A DNA stretch of 64,000 nt from Magnetospirillum gryphiswaldense MSR-1 v2. GTDB taxonomy: Bacteria; Pseudomonadota; Alphaproteobacteria; Rhodospirillales; Magnetospirillaceae. The stretch is taken from NCBI RefSeq assembly GCF_000513295.1, contig NC_023065.1, forward strand, positions 620,001-684,000. The letters run 5' to 3'. This document shows, one piece after another, positions 36,404 through 44,524 of the stretch. Each line of letters begins with the position of its first letter. Position 1 is the first letter of the stretch. The position numbers were made by a program, and so were the translations under genes. The notes under the pieces were generated by a model. It was not told where the DNA came from. It was given only the letters and a program-made list of their open reading frames with translations, and did not search any database.

Positions 36404-37533
36404 GTCGGAGCACTTTCTTCCGCCATCAGGCGTTGGACGATCAAGGACGCCGCCCCACCGGTGCCGAGGGTGTCAAAGGTTCCAGTGGGCCGATGGATGG
36501 GGTGGGGGGATTGCAAAATCTTGGTAACGGCGGTGATGATGGCCTTTTCGTCGGTGCCGACCAGAATTGCGTCGCCCTCCAGCACTTCCGGGCGTTCAGT
36601 GCTGGTCCGCATGATCAGGACCGGCTTGCCGAGATAGGCCGCTTCTTCCTGGATGCCGCCGGAATCGGTCAGGATCAGACTGGCTTGCATCATCAGCCTG
36701 ACGAAGGGAACGTAACTGAGCGGCGCGATCATGCGCAACCGGGGGTGAAAGTCGCGCAGCCGGGCGACGGTGTCGGCCAGGGCCGGGTTGGGATGGAATG
36801 GAAAAACGATGTGGCAGTCGTGTTCGGCAACCAGAACTTTCAGTGCGGTCTCGACTTGGCTCAAGCGCTCGGGGGTCAGGTTCTCGCGGCGATGCAAGGT
36901 GCATAATATCAGCTTTTGATGCGGGTCCGCGGCGGTCGGAGCGATATTTTCATCGCCAAGATTTTGCGCCAGCAATAAGGCGTCAATGACTGTATTGCCG
37001 CACACCTCGATGGCTGACGGGGCGATGCCTTCGCGTTCCAGATTGTGTTTGGCGCTCGGGGTCGGTGCAAAATGCAAATGGGCTAATTGGGCGATCAGGC
37101 GCCGGTTGATTTCCTCGGGCCATGGTTGGTTGGGGTCACCGGTGCGCAGGCCAGCTTCCACATGGGCGACGCGCACGCCGTGGTGAAACGCGGCCAGGGC
37201 GGCGGCGATAGCCGAGGAGGTGTCGCCCTGGACCACCACCCAATCGGGCCTTTCCTGGTTCAGCACCGTCGACATGGCGGCAAGGACGCGGGCAACCATG
37301 TCGTTGACCGATTGGCCGTCTTGCATCAGATCCAGATTGTGATCGGCATGCAGGTGGAAGTCAGCTAGCCCTTGTGAAAGTAATTCGCGATGCTGTCCGG
37401 TCAGGCAGACCCTGACGGCAACGTCGGCGTGGCACTGCAATCGGCGGATGACCGGAGCCAGCTTGATGGCCTCGGGCCTTGTGCCGATGATGACAAGGAT
37501 ACGCACTACCCTTTTTCCGTCCCCATGCTTCAT
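36400..37533 (-). CDS. wecB: UDP-N-acetylglucosamine 2-epimerase (non-hydrolysing)
   Basis: Interconverts UDP-GlcNAc and UDP-ManNAc. Family motifs are complete: ILVIIGTRPEAIKLAPVI at the N-terminus, VVQGDTSSAIAAALAA, VAHVEAGLRTGD, CGNTVIDAL and LILTDSGGIQEEAAYLGKP. UDP-ManNAc is the donor of WecG-type transferases, and a WecG domain is encoded at 23872-25584, so the two fit one pathway. Start: ATG 37533, or GTG 37506 with an AAAGGG ribosome site. Confidence 0.92.
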   Translation of the reverse strand: MKHGDGKRVVRILVIIGTRPEAIKLAPVIRRLQCHADVAVRVCLTGQHRELLSQGLADFHLHADHNLDLMQDGQSVNDMVARVLAAMSTVLNQERPDWVVVQGDTSSAIAAALAAFHHGVRVAHVEAGLRTGDPNQPWPEEINRRLIAQLAHLHFAPTPSAKHNLEREGIAPSAIEVCGNTVIDALLLAQNLGDENIAPTAADPHQKLILCTLHRRENLTPERLSQVETALKVLVAEHDCHIVFPFHPNPALADTVARLRDFHPRLRMIAPLSYVPFVRLMMQASLILTDSGGIQEEAAYLGKPVLIMRTSTERPEVLEGDAILVGTDEKAIITAVTKILQSPHPIHRPTGTFDTLGTGGAASLIVQRLMAEESAPT

Positions 37534-37571
37534 GCCCCATATTTGGACGCCTTTTACGCAAAAGGCAAATA

Positions 37572-37588
37572 TGCAATTCTTGGTTTGC
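37572..37588 (+). promoter_or_regulatory. 17-mer shared with the beta-barrel gene upstream region
   Basis: tgcaattcttggtttgc here and tgcaatttctggtttgc at 30720-30736 differ at two adjacent positions. Both lie 55-90 bp upstream of the start of a plus-strand operon of the same locus. It may be a shared regulator site; this rests only on the repeat. Confidence 0.3.
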
Positions 37589-37642
37589 GATGGTGGGGTG
37601 ACTATTGTTGGCTCACCGGTTACTGACAGGGCTTGTGGCTAA

Positions 37643-39484
37643 ATGTGTGGAATAGTGGTCGCGTCCCTGAACAGCTCGCCGATGGAACCGCATCGCCTGG
37701 ACTTGGCCATGGCTTGTGTCGCTCATCGCGGCCCCGATGGCGAGGGGCGGGTATCGCGTCGCCACGGACGTCTGATCATGGGCCATCGCCGCCTGTCCAT
37801 CTTTGACCCGGGCGCCGGCGGTCACCAGCCGATGCTCGGTCCTAGTGGCGATTGTCTGGTCTTTAACGGTTGCATCTACAATTACCTGGAACTCCGGAGC
37901 GAGCTGATCGCTCTGGGCCATGGCTTTCGCACCGGCAGCGACACCGAGGTTGTCTTGGCGGCGTGGCGGGAATGGGGTGAAGCGGCGTTCTCGCGTTTCA
38001 ACGGCACATGGGCGCTGGCCTTGCATGACGCCGCCAGTGATCGCTTGGTGATCAGCCGCGACCGGCTGGGGGTGCGACCGCTTTACATGTTTCGCCAGCC
38101 CGGACGGATGATCCTGGCCAGTGAAATCCGCGCCGTGGTTGCCGCCTCGGGTCAGCCGGTCCGGGTCGATGCCGTTCAGGCCTTTGACTTCTTGTCCTTG
38201 GGGCTGTCCGATCACCAGGATCGGACCATGGTTGATGGCATCACTCAGGTGCCGGCAGGGGCTTTGTGGGTGGAAGATAGCCAGGGCGCCTTGACGCGGC
38301 GGCGCTATCACGATTGGCCCGAGCCTTTACCCGCGCCCGAGGCGGCGCAGGCAATCAAACACTTGCCGCGATTGCTGACCAGCGCGACCGGATTGCGATT
38401 GCGTGCCCATGTACCGGTGGCGGCGCAATTGTCGGGGGGCATGGATTCCGGCGCCGTCGCCTGGGCTATCGGCAGTCAGGCCCAGTCCATGACTGCGCCG
38501 TTCTTGGGATTTTTCTCGTATGGCTATGATCGCGGGGGCGAGGAATACAACGAGATTCAGGCGGCCCGACAGACCAGGGATCACGTGGCTGCTGCGGCTT
38601 CCTTTCACGAAGTGCGTGTCGATCCCACTCCATCGCTTGACGATATCGAGGCATTTTTGGCGGCGCAAGAAGTGCCGGTCAGCACGCCCAGCCCGGTAGC
38701 CGGTCTGCGGCTTTATCGTGCCATGCGCAAGGCCGGGGCGGTCGTCGCCTTGACTGGCGATGGCAGCGACGAATTGTTCGCGGGCTATACCCGACGCTAT
38801 TTGCCGGTGGCGTGGCGCGATGCGGTGCGTAGCGGCGCGCTGGCAGAGGGCTGGGATTATTGGTCCTCGCCCGAGTTGCATTGGCGCGACGGCTTGGCCC
38901 GTCTGGTCTGGAGCTTGCCCTTTCCGGCTCTGTCGGCGTTGATGGCGAGACGGACGCATATGGCGGTGCTGACGGATGATTTTCGCCTGTCTCATGACGA
39001 CAGGTTGCGTGATCTGGCGGTGCGTCAGAGCTTGCCTCTGGCCGAACTGGGGCGAGTTGACGCCCAAGGCGGGGCGCTGTCGCAAATCCTGCGTTACGCC
39101 GATCGCAACGCCATGGCCGTGGGCATGGAATCGCGCTCGCCGTTCCTGGATTATCGGGTGGCCGAATTGGCCATGCGCTTGCCCATGACGCTGAAAGTGT
39201 CCGGGCGCGGCGGCAAATTGCCGTTGCGTGACGCCATGGCCCCCTTCTTGCCGCCAAGGGTGATCGGAGGGGCGAAAAATCGCGGGCTGGGCCACGCCGA
39301 GCAGTTTCGTGTTGGCAGTCTGGATCTTGGTGATTTGCTGGCCGAACCGCCGAAAGCGGCGTCGGAGATGATCAATGCCGGCCGTCTGGCCAGAGCTTTG
39401 CGCCAACACCCCAGCGATCCGCGCCTATGGTGGCCGGTCTGCTTCCTGTTGTGGCTGCGTCAGGTGGAACGGCAATGGCCCTAA
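37643..39484 (+). CDS. asnB: glutamine-hydrolysing asparagine synthetase-like amidotransferase
   Basis: A 613-aa class II amidotransferase. Cys2 (MCGIVVAS) is the glutaminase nucleophile, followed by AHRGPDGEG and FNGCIYNYLELR. The synthetase domain has the PP-loop VAAQLSGGMDSGAVAWAIG and VVALTGDGSDELFAGY. In exopolysaccharide loci such proteins probably amidate uronic acids rather than make free asparagine. It is distinct from the lasso cyclase at 44521, which lacks Cys2. It starts a plus-strand run of overlapping genes that leads into the lasso locus. Confidence 0.85.
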   Translation: MCGIVVASLNSSPMEPHRLDLAMACVAHRGPDGEGRVSRRHGRLIMGHRRLSIFDPGAGGHQPMLGPSGDCLVFNGCIYNYLELRSELIALGHGFRTGSDTEVVLAAWREWGEAAFSRFNGTWALALHDAASDRLVISRDRLGVRPLYMFRQPGRMILASEIRAVVAASGQPVRVDAVQAFDFLSLGLSDHQDRTMVDGITQVPAGALWVEDSQGALTRRRYHDWPEPLPAPEAAQAIKHLPRLLTSATGLRLRAHVPVAAQLSGGMDSGAVAWAIGSQAQSMTAPFLGFFSYGYDRGGEEYNEIQAARQTRDHVAAAASFHEVRVDPTPSLDDIEAFLAAQEVPVSTPSPVAGLRLYRAMRKAGAVVALTGDGSDELFAGYTRRYLPVAWRDAVRSGALAEGWDYWSSPELHWRDGLARLVWSLPFPALSALMARRTHMAVLTDDFRLSHDDRLRDLAVRQSLPLAELGRVDAQGGALSQILRYADRNAMAVGMESRSPFLDYRVAELAMRLPMTLKVSGRGGKLPLRDAMAPFLPPRVIGGAKNRGLGHAEQFRVGSLDLGDLLAEPPKAASEMINAGRLARALRQHPSDPRLWWPVCFLLWLRQVERQWP

Positions 39485-40704
39485 GCCCTTTTGCCGCCTT
39501 TGTTGCTGAGTTGCAACAGCGCCATGGTCCCGAGGTGGACCTAGTTCGCCACGAGTTGTTTTTCCAGGGCCAAAAACGCTTTCCCGGTGGCCGGGGGGCA
39601 CTGGCCTTGGCACGCGACGCCCTGCTGTTGGCCCGACCATCCCGCCGCCAACCGCTCCCGACCGGGCTGCTGGCGGTGTTGGTCGCCACCTTGGCCGGCA
39701 GCAGTGGCTGGTCCAGCTTGGCCCGCGCCCTACCCGCCATCGCCACGGCAGGATTGACGCCGGTCGTCTTGGCCCATCCCCGGTTGGACCCGTCGTTGTT
39801 TCCAGCCGATGTGCCGGTTCTGCGTCCGGGCGGGTTGGGCTTGGCCGGGCTCGATCCGGCTGGATGGCTGGGTGGCTGGGTGGCGCAGGCCCAGGCCCGG
39901 CAAAAGCTATGGATTCGGGCCGTGGCAGGTTTGTTGGCCGACCGTCGCGGCGTGTTGGTTTTGCATAATGATTTCGACATGATGAGCACGGCCAGCCTGC
40001 ACAGCGGCTGGCCCAGCGTCTGCCTGTTGCACGGAATTCCCACTGACGAGTTCTTTCCCTGTCGGGCCGATTATCAAATTGTGTGGGGACCATCCTCAAG
40101 GCAGGCCTTTGCCGATTGCGGCGTCGCCTCTGCGCGGCTGGTGGTCGATAGTCTGGGGCGCGGTGCAGGCGATGGGGCCGGCCCGGACGGCCCACCGCAG
40201 GTTTTGGCCGTCGCGTCGCAGACCCAGGCGGTCATTTTCGGTCCGCATCTGGCAGCGCATCTGAAGGCCTTCGTGGCGGGGCTGCACCAGCTTGATCGGC
40301 GAATGGTGGTGCTTTTACATCCGCGAGAGGGCGGTCGCCATCCTTATGGAGCAGTGCCGACCAGCTTGCCTCCCCATGTCGTGTTGCAGGCGCCGCAACC
40401 TGCATTGGTTCTGGCCCATTGCTCGACCTTGGCCATCGATGCCGCCCTGGCCGGTCATTGGGTCGCTGCCGTGGAGTTCCCCCATACGGCCAATCAGGCG
40501 GCTTACGCTGTTGCAACGCCGCCATTGCGGGTGAAAAGTGCAGGAGAAGCATTTGCGCTATATGGTCGTCTGTCCGATGATGAAGCGTTTCGCAGGCAGG
40601 CAGCCATTCGGCAAAAAGCTTGGCTGAACAACACGTTTTCGCCCGAAACCGGGGGGCTTTCCCGCTTGCTTGGTAAGATTGTTCCGTCATGTCCTTTGCC
40701 TTGA
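39475..40704 (+). CDS. possible GT-B-like glycosyltransferase of the exopolysaccharide locus
   Basis: A 409-aa protein that I do not confidently recognise. The start at 39475 overlaps the asnB stop. Two Rossmann-like halves are suggested by GVLVLHNDFDMMSTASLHSG, SVCLLHGIPTDEFFPC, QIVWGPSSRQAFADCGV in the first half and VVLLHPREGGRHPYG, ALVLAHCSTLAIDAALAGH in the second; the last resembles the donor-site pattern of capsule or CDP-glycerol type transferases. Context favours a transferase acting on the repeat unit. Confidence 0.5.
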   Translation: MALSPFAAFVAELQQRHGPEVDLVRHELFFQGQKRFPGGRGALALARDALLLARPSRRQPLPTGLLAVLVATLAGSSGWSSLARALPAIATAGLTPVVLAHPRLDPSLFPADVPVLRPGGLGLAGLDPAGWLGGWVAQAQARQKLWIRAVAGLLADRRGVLVLHNDFDMMSTASLHSGWPSVCLLHGIPTDEFFPCRADYQIVWGPSSRQAFADCGVASARLVVDSLGRGAGDGAGPDGPPQVLAVASQTQAVIFGPHLAAHLKAFVAGLHQLDRRMVVLLHPREGGRHPYGAVPTSLPPHVVLQAPQPALVLAHCSTLAIDAALAGHWVAAVEFPHTANQAAYAVATPPLRVKSAGEAFALYGRLSDDEAFRRQAAIRQKAWLNNTFSPETGGLSRLLGKIVPSCPLP

Positions 40705-41957
40705 TCGTGTTGTTAACCCTGTTGATTTCCCTGGCCGATCTGACTTCGGCTTGGCTGTTTTCGTCCGATCCCGATCATTTGGGCATCGAGCTGATCCGTT
40801 TTAGTCGCGAAGGCTTGATGGTCGTGCTGGCGGCATGGGGATTGCGGGCCGCCCATCGCAGCGGGGCGTCCTTCATGTTCGCCGTGCTTTATGCGGGGGT
40901 GATCGGCGGTTACGCCGTGCTCGCTTCCGATGATCTCGAGCTCAGGGTTGTCATCGCCTCAGCCGCGAAGCTGTCCTTGCCGATTGTGTTGGTCGCGGCG
41001 GGCTATGGCAGTCTTGAAACACCCCGGCGTTTGGGCCTCTATACCTTGATCCTGGCGGCGATCGCCGGGGCCTCCACCGCTTTTGGCGCCTGGGATGTCG
41101 GGCAGACCCAGTTCTGGACCGAAACACTGCAATATGGTCACTATCTCAATGGTGTCAAAGGCATCATTTCCGGCTTCGACAGCTATTATGTCTTGCCCTT
41201 CAACTTCTTCGGCTATGAGGGAGAGCGTCGCGCCGGCGGTCTGGTGGCGGCGCCCCTGGCCCAAGGCAGCATGGTCGCCATTGGCGCCATGCTTGGTTTC
41301 GCTGTGTTGCAACGCAAGGCTTTTTGGCTGGCCCTTGGGGTCTTGCTGGTGGGCATGATCGGGGTGTGGCAAAGCGGCACCCGTGGCGCCATGCTGATCT
41401 TGCTGATCGCCGTGCCGGTATTTTTGGTCCTGAGCGGACGCGGTGGCACGATGGCCCGCAATCTGGTCATGCTGGCGGCCTTGATAGCGGGGACTTATCA
41501 GACGCTGCAATTTGTCTATTCATATTCCGCTAACTTTGAGGATGGCTCAACCATTGGTCATTTCGAGGCGTTGCAGCGGAATTTGGAGGAATTGGGCGAT
41601 GTGGCCATCGTTGGGCCGGGAATCGGCGCCTCGGGATCGGTGGCGGCCGATGAAGGCTTGGAGATGGCCGGTGGCGGTGAAGGTTCAATTTTCGCCATCG
41701 CCTATCAGATCGGTGTTCCCGGCGCGGTGATATTCCTGTGTTATTACGCGGCCATCCTGCGCAAGACCCTGCAGGCCCGGCGCTTGGGCGGGGCGACGGG
41801 CGATATCGCCTCGGCCGTCTTCGCCCTTGGGATTGGCATCATCACCACCCTGATCAGTTCCGACCATATTTTCAGCCTGTCGGGCATGGGGATATTTTGG
41901 ATTGTTCTGGGGGGGATTGTGGCCCAGGCGGATAGGGCCAAGGCTGTGCGCCCATGA
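40689..41957 (+). CDS. O-antigen ligase/polymerase-like membrane protein, second copy
   Basis: A 422-aa polytopic protein (about 10-12 helices) with GVWQSGTRGAMLILLIAVPV and a late periplasmic loop with VAIVGPGIGASGSVAADEG, typical of the Wzy/ligase superfamily. It overlaps the preceding gene by 16 nt and the next by 4 nt. Two such proteins in one locus suggest a polymerase plus a ligase, or two polymers. Confidence 0.7.
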   Translation: MSFALIVLLTLLISLADLTSAWLFSSDPDHLGIELIRFSREGLMVVLAAWGLRAAHRSGASFMFAVLYAGVIGGYAVLASDDLELRVVIASAAKLSLPIVLVAAGYGSLETPRRLGLYTLILAAIAGASTAFGAWDVGQTQFWTETLQYGHYLNGVKGIISGFDSYYVLPFNFFGYEGERRAGGLVAAPLAQGSMVAIGAMLGFAVLQRKAFWLALGVLLVGMIGVWQSGTRGAMLILLIAVPVFLVLSGRGGTMARNLVMLAALIAGTYQTLQFVYSYSANFEDGSTIGHFEALQRNLEELGDVAIVGPGIGASGSVAADEGLEMAGGGEGSIFAIAYQIGVPGAVIFLCYYAAILRKTLQARRLGGATGDIASAVFALGIGIITTLISSDHIFSLSGMGIFWIVLGGIVAQADRAKAVRP

Positions 41958-44212
41958 TCCGCGTCTTGATGGTCCATTGCGAGTTCAGGCCGCAATCGAG
42001 TGGCGTTGCCCGCCACATGGAAGGCTTGGCCCGGGCTTTGAGCGATCGTGGCGACATTGTCCTGACCATCCTGGTCCAGCGTTTAACGGAAGGTCCGGCG
42101 CGGGGCTACGAGGTGGATGGGGCCGGGTTCAAAACCTTGTTCGCGCAGATGCGACGCTGCGATGTCGTCCATGTCCATGGGGCGCGAACAGTGATTTCCA
42201 CACTGGCCTTGCGTCTGGCCCGATTGCTGGGCAAGCCGGCGGTGTTCACGCCGCATTGCTATTATCAAGGCGGCGATTGGCTAAACCGGATGAGCAAGCG
42301 CTTGTGGGATTGGGGGGTTGAACGTTCATCGCTTCATCACGCCGATGCCGTCATCTTGCTGCATTCCGGTTGGCGCCAAAGCCTGACCGAACTGGGGTTT
42401 CGTCCGCGTCGGACCGAGGTGATCCCCAATTGCATCGACGCGTCTGCGGTGCGGGATAGGCAGGTCGCCAATCCGGCGCGGCGTCTGTCGGGGCAGCCGG
42501 CCGTGTTGTCGGTGGGGCGGATCGACAAGGTCAAGCGCCTTGACGACGTCATCGGCGCTTTGCTTGAACCGGGATTGGAAGAGGCTGAGTTGCACATCGT
42601 CGGCCAAGGTGATGATCTGGTCCGTTTGCAGGCCCAGGTCATCGGTCTGGGTCTGGGCGCGCGGGTTCATTTCCTCGGCTGGCGCGACGATGACGAAACG
42701 GCGGCCATGGTCGGCGGCTGCGACGCCATGGTTCTGGCCTCGGAACGCGAAGGTTTGCCGACCGTCTTCCTGGAATCCCTGTTGGCCCGAACCCCCATAG
42801 CGGTCAGTGATATCGACGGTAACCGCGCCATAGCCGACGCGGTGGGGTGGCATCATGTTTTCACTTTGGGGGATCGTCGGGCGCTGGCGGCCTGCGTGTT
42901 GGAATGCGCCGCCGCTTCAGTGTTGCCAGCGATTGCCGATACGGTGGAGCGGCTGTTTAGCTGGCAAAGCCGGGGCGACGACGTGGCCGCCCTTTATGAC
43001 GATATCCTGCGGCAAAGACAGGCGGCGAGTTTGACCGCATTGCCGGCGCTGGCGCCTGAATTCGAAGCATTGCGGCACTGCGTCGCGCTGGCCTTGGACC
43101 CGTCGGGAAATGGCCATGCCTTGGGCCACGCTTTGGCGCGGGTGGCGGCGTGGGATGATTTCATCGGCGGGGCCGAGCGCCACAGGGTTGCGCCTCTGGT
43201 GCTTGCGGCGTTGAAGAAAATGCCCGCCGACGCTATCGCTCCTGCACGGTTGCGGGCGTTGCAGCGGCGCAATCGGCGCAACGCCTTGCGCGGTATGGCC
43301 CAGATCGCCGAGCTGGCCCGGTTGATGCGCGCGTTTCAGGACCAAGGCATCAAGGTCTTGGTGCTGAAAGGTGTGGCGCTGTCACAGCGTTTGTATGCCG
43401 ATCCGTTTCGCCGTGGCGTCGGCGACATGGATCTGTTGATCGGGAGGGCTGATTTCTTTCCCGCCCACGCCCTTTTGGTCGCAAATGGCTATGTGCGCCA
43501 AGACAGCTTGGCCACCCATCCGCCGCTTGGTGATCTGGTCGCCCTGATGAAGGATTGCGCCTATGTCCACGACGGCGGGCATGTGGTCGAGCTGCATTTG
43601 CAACTGAGCGAAAGGGACGATTGTCCCGAATGGGATTTTCCCGTGCTGTGGCGGGATCGGGCGGAAATCCGCGTGCAGAATCTGGTTCTGCCCACTTTGT
43701 CCGATCGCGTCTTGGTCCCCTATCTGCTCGCCCATGGCGCCCGCCATTGCTGGGACCGGTTGTGCTGGCTGGCTGATATAGCAATGTTGTTCAAAGACGA
43801 GGCCCTGCGATTACAGTCCCTGGACGATTGTGCGCGTTTGGGCTGGAAGAACGAAGCCGCCCACGCCGACGCGCTGATCGGATTATGGCTGGGGGAGGGG
43901 GCGACTTTAGCGCAGGTGTCGGTGCCGATGCGTTGGTTCATGCAGGCGTTCTTTTCCGACCGGCGCTGGCTTGAGCGGCCACGACGGGGGACGGCGGCCT
44001 GGATAAGCTTGGAGTTTCGGCGCCGCTTGTGGGGGATACGCCTCAGCGGCGATTGGCGCTGCAATCTCGCGGCAGTCAAACGGGCATTGCGCAATCCGGT
44101 GGATGAATCACTGATCCCCTTGCCCGCGCCCCTGACCTTCTTGTACCCGCTCTTACGACCGGTGGGCTGGGTGTTGCGCAATTTCATTTACCGCGCTCGC
44201 AGGAGGGAATGA
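41954..44212 (+). CDS. fusion of a GT4 glycosyltransferase and an NTP_transf_5-type nucleotidyltransferase
   Basis: A 752-aa two-domain protein. Residues 1-350 are a GT4 glycosyltransferase: CEFRPQSSGVARHMEGLARA, IPNCIDASAV, VLSVGRIDKVKRLDDVI and the donor-site pair in ASEREGLPTVFLESLLA (E-x7-E type). Residues about 390-700 match the uncharacterised nucleotidyltransferase family: QDQGIKVLVLKGVALSQRLY and FRRGVGDMDLLIGRADFF, with the G-D-x-D metal motif near residue 490. Stand-alone members of the latter family occur in kinase-type lasso clusters; in pseudomycoidin (Bacillus) such a protein modifies the phosphorylated peptide, as far as I recall. Here it lies 147 bp before the lasso precursor and overlaps the upstream polymerase gene in an ATGA, so it could serve either locus. 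Confidence 0.75.
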   Translation: MIRVLMVHCEFRPQSSGVARHMEGLARALSDRGDIVLTILVQRLTEGPARGYEVDGAGFKTLFAQMRRCDVVHVHGARTVISTLALRLARLLGKPAVFTPHCYYQGGDWLNRMSKRLWDWGVERSSLHHADAVILLHSGWRQSLTELGFRPRRTEVIPNCIDASAVRDRQVANPARRLSGQPAVLSVGRIDKVKRLDDVIGALLEPGLEEAELHIVGQGDDLVRLQAQVIGLGLGARVHFLGWRDDDETAAMVGGCDAMVLASEREGLPTVFLESLLARTPIAVSDIDGNRAIADAVGWHHVFTLGDRRALAACVLECAAASVLPAIADTVERLFSWQSRGDDVAALYDDILRQRQAASLTALPALAPEFEALRHCVALALDPSGNGHALGHALARVAAWDDFIGGAERHRVAPLVLAALKKMPADAIAPARLRALQRRNRRNALRGMAQIAELARLMRAFQDQGIKVLVLKGVALSQRLYADPFRRGVGDMDLLIGRADFFPAHALLVANGYVRQDSLATHPPLGDLVALMKDCAYVHDGGHVVELHLQLSERDDCPEWDFPVLWRDRAEIRVQNLVLPTLSDRVLVPYLLAHGARHCWDRLCWLADIAMLFKDEALRLQSLDDCARLGWKNEAAHADALIGLWLGEGATLAQVSVPMRWFMQAFFSDRRWLERPRRGTAAWISLEFRRRLWGIRLSGDWRCNLAAVKRALRNPVDESLIPLPAPLTFLYPLLRPVGWVLRNFIYRARRRE

Positions 44213-44250
44213 GGCCGCAGAGAACCTCGAATAGAGATGTGCTCGTCCTG

Positions 44251-44271
44251 TTGGCCGACATGCTCTATAGT
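44251..44271 (+). promoter_or_regulatory. weak candidate promoter of the lasso operon
   Basis: TATAGT at 44266-44271 lies about 90 bp before the precursor start in the only real gap (147 bp) of the region. No convincing -35 box stands at 16-18 bp. The operon could also be read from upstream. Confidence 0.25.
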
Positions 44272-44359
44272 TGTTGCTGGCTTCGGTCAGTGGGCATCGG
44301 CTGGATGATCTGCACCGTCGTTTAAGAAGTTTGTGGAACCCTTCCCTTTGGAGACAAAG

Positions 44360-44524
44360 ATGCACGATGACAAGGCGGTATCCGTGGAACAGGAATGTCG
44401 GACGGCCGTCAAGAAGCCGTGGCGAACGCCGGTTTTATCCGTTGTTGATATCGCCAGCGGTACGCAAGGTTGGATCAATCAACACCCCGCTGACGACACG
44501 ACAACGGCTTCCGGGCATTCATGA
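44360..44524 (+). CDS. lasso peptide precursor (A)
   Basis: A 54-aa peptide starting at ATG 44360 with a GGAGA ribosome site; an upstream GTG at 44333 is less likely. The leader (residues 1-36) contains WRTPVL (21-26), the position and spacing of the YxxPxL motif bound by lasso B1 proteins, with Trp for Tyr. Thr35 is the conserved penultimate leader residue, so cleavage is predicted after Gln36. The predicted core is GWINQHPADDTTTASGHS (37-54). Gly1 and Asp9 give a 9-residue macrolactam ring, leaving a 9-residue tail; Asp10 is a less usual alternative. The last residue is Ser, the known phospho-acceptor in paeninodin-type peptides, and a kinase of that type is encoded downstream. The stop overlaps the cyclase start (ATGA). 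Confidence 0.85.
   Translation: MHDDKAVSVEQECRTAVKKPWRTPVLSVVDIASGTQGWINQHPADDTTTASGHS

Noticed and set aside
37643-39484. lasso cyclase candidate
   Set aside because: It keeps the glutaminase Cys2 and sits in the polysaccharide part; the cyclase is the Cys-less homologue at 44521.
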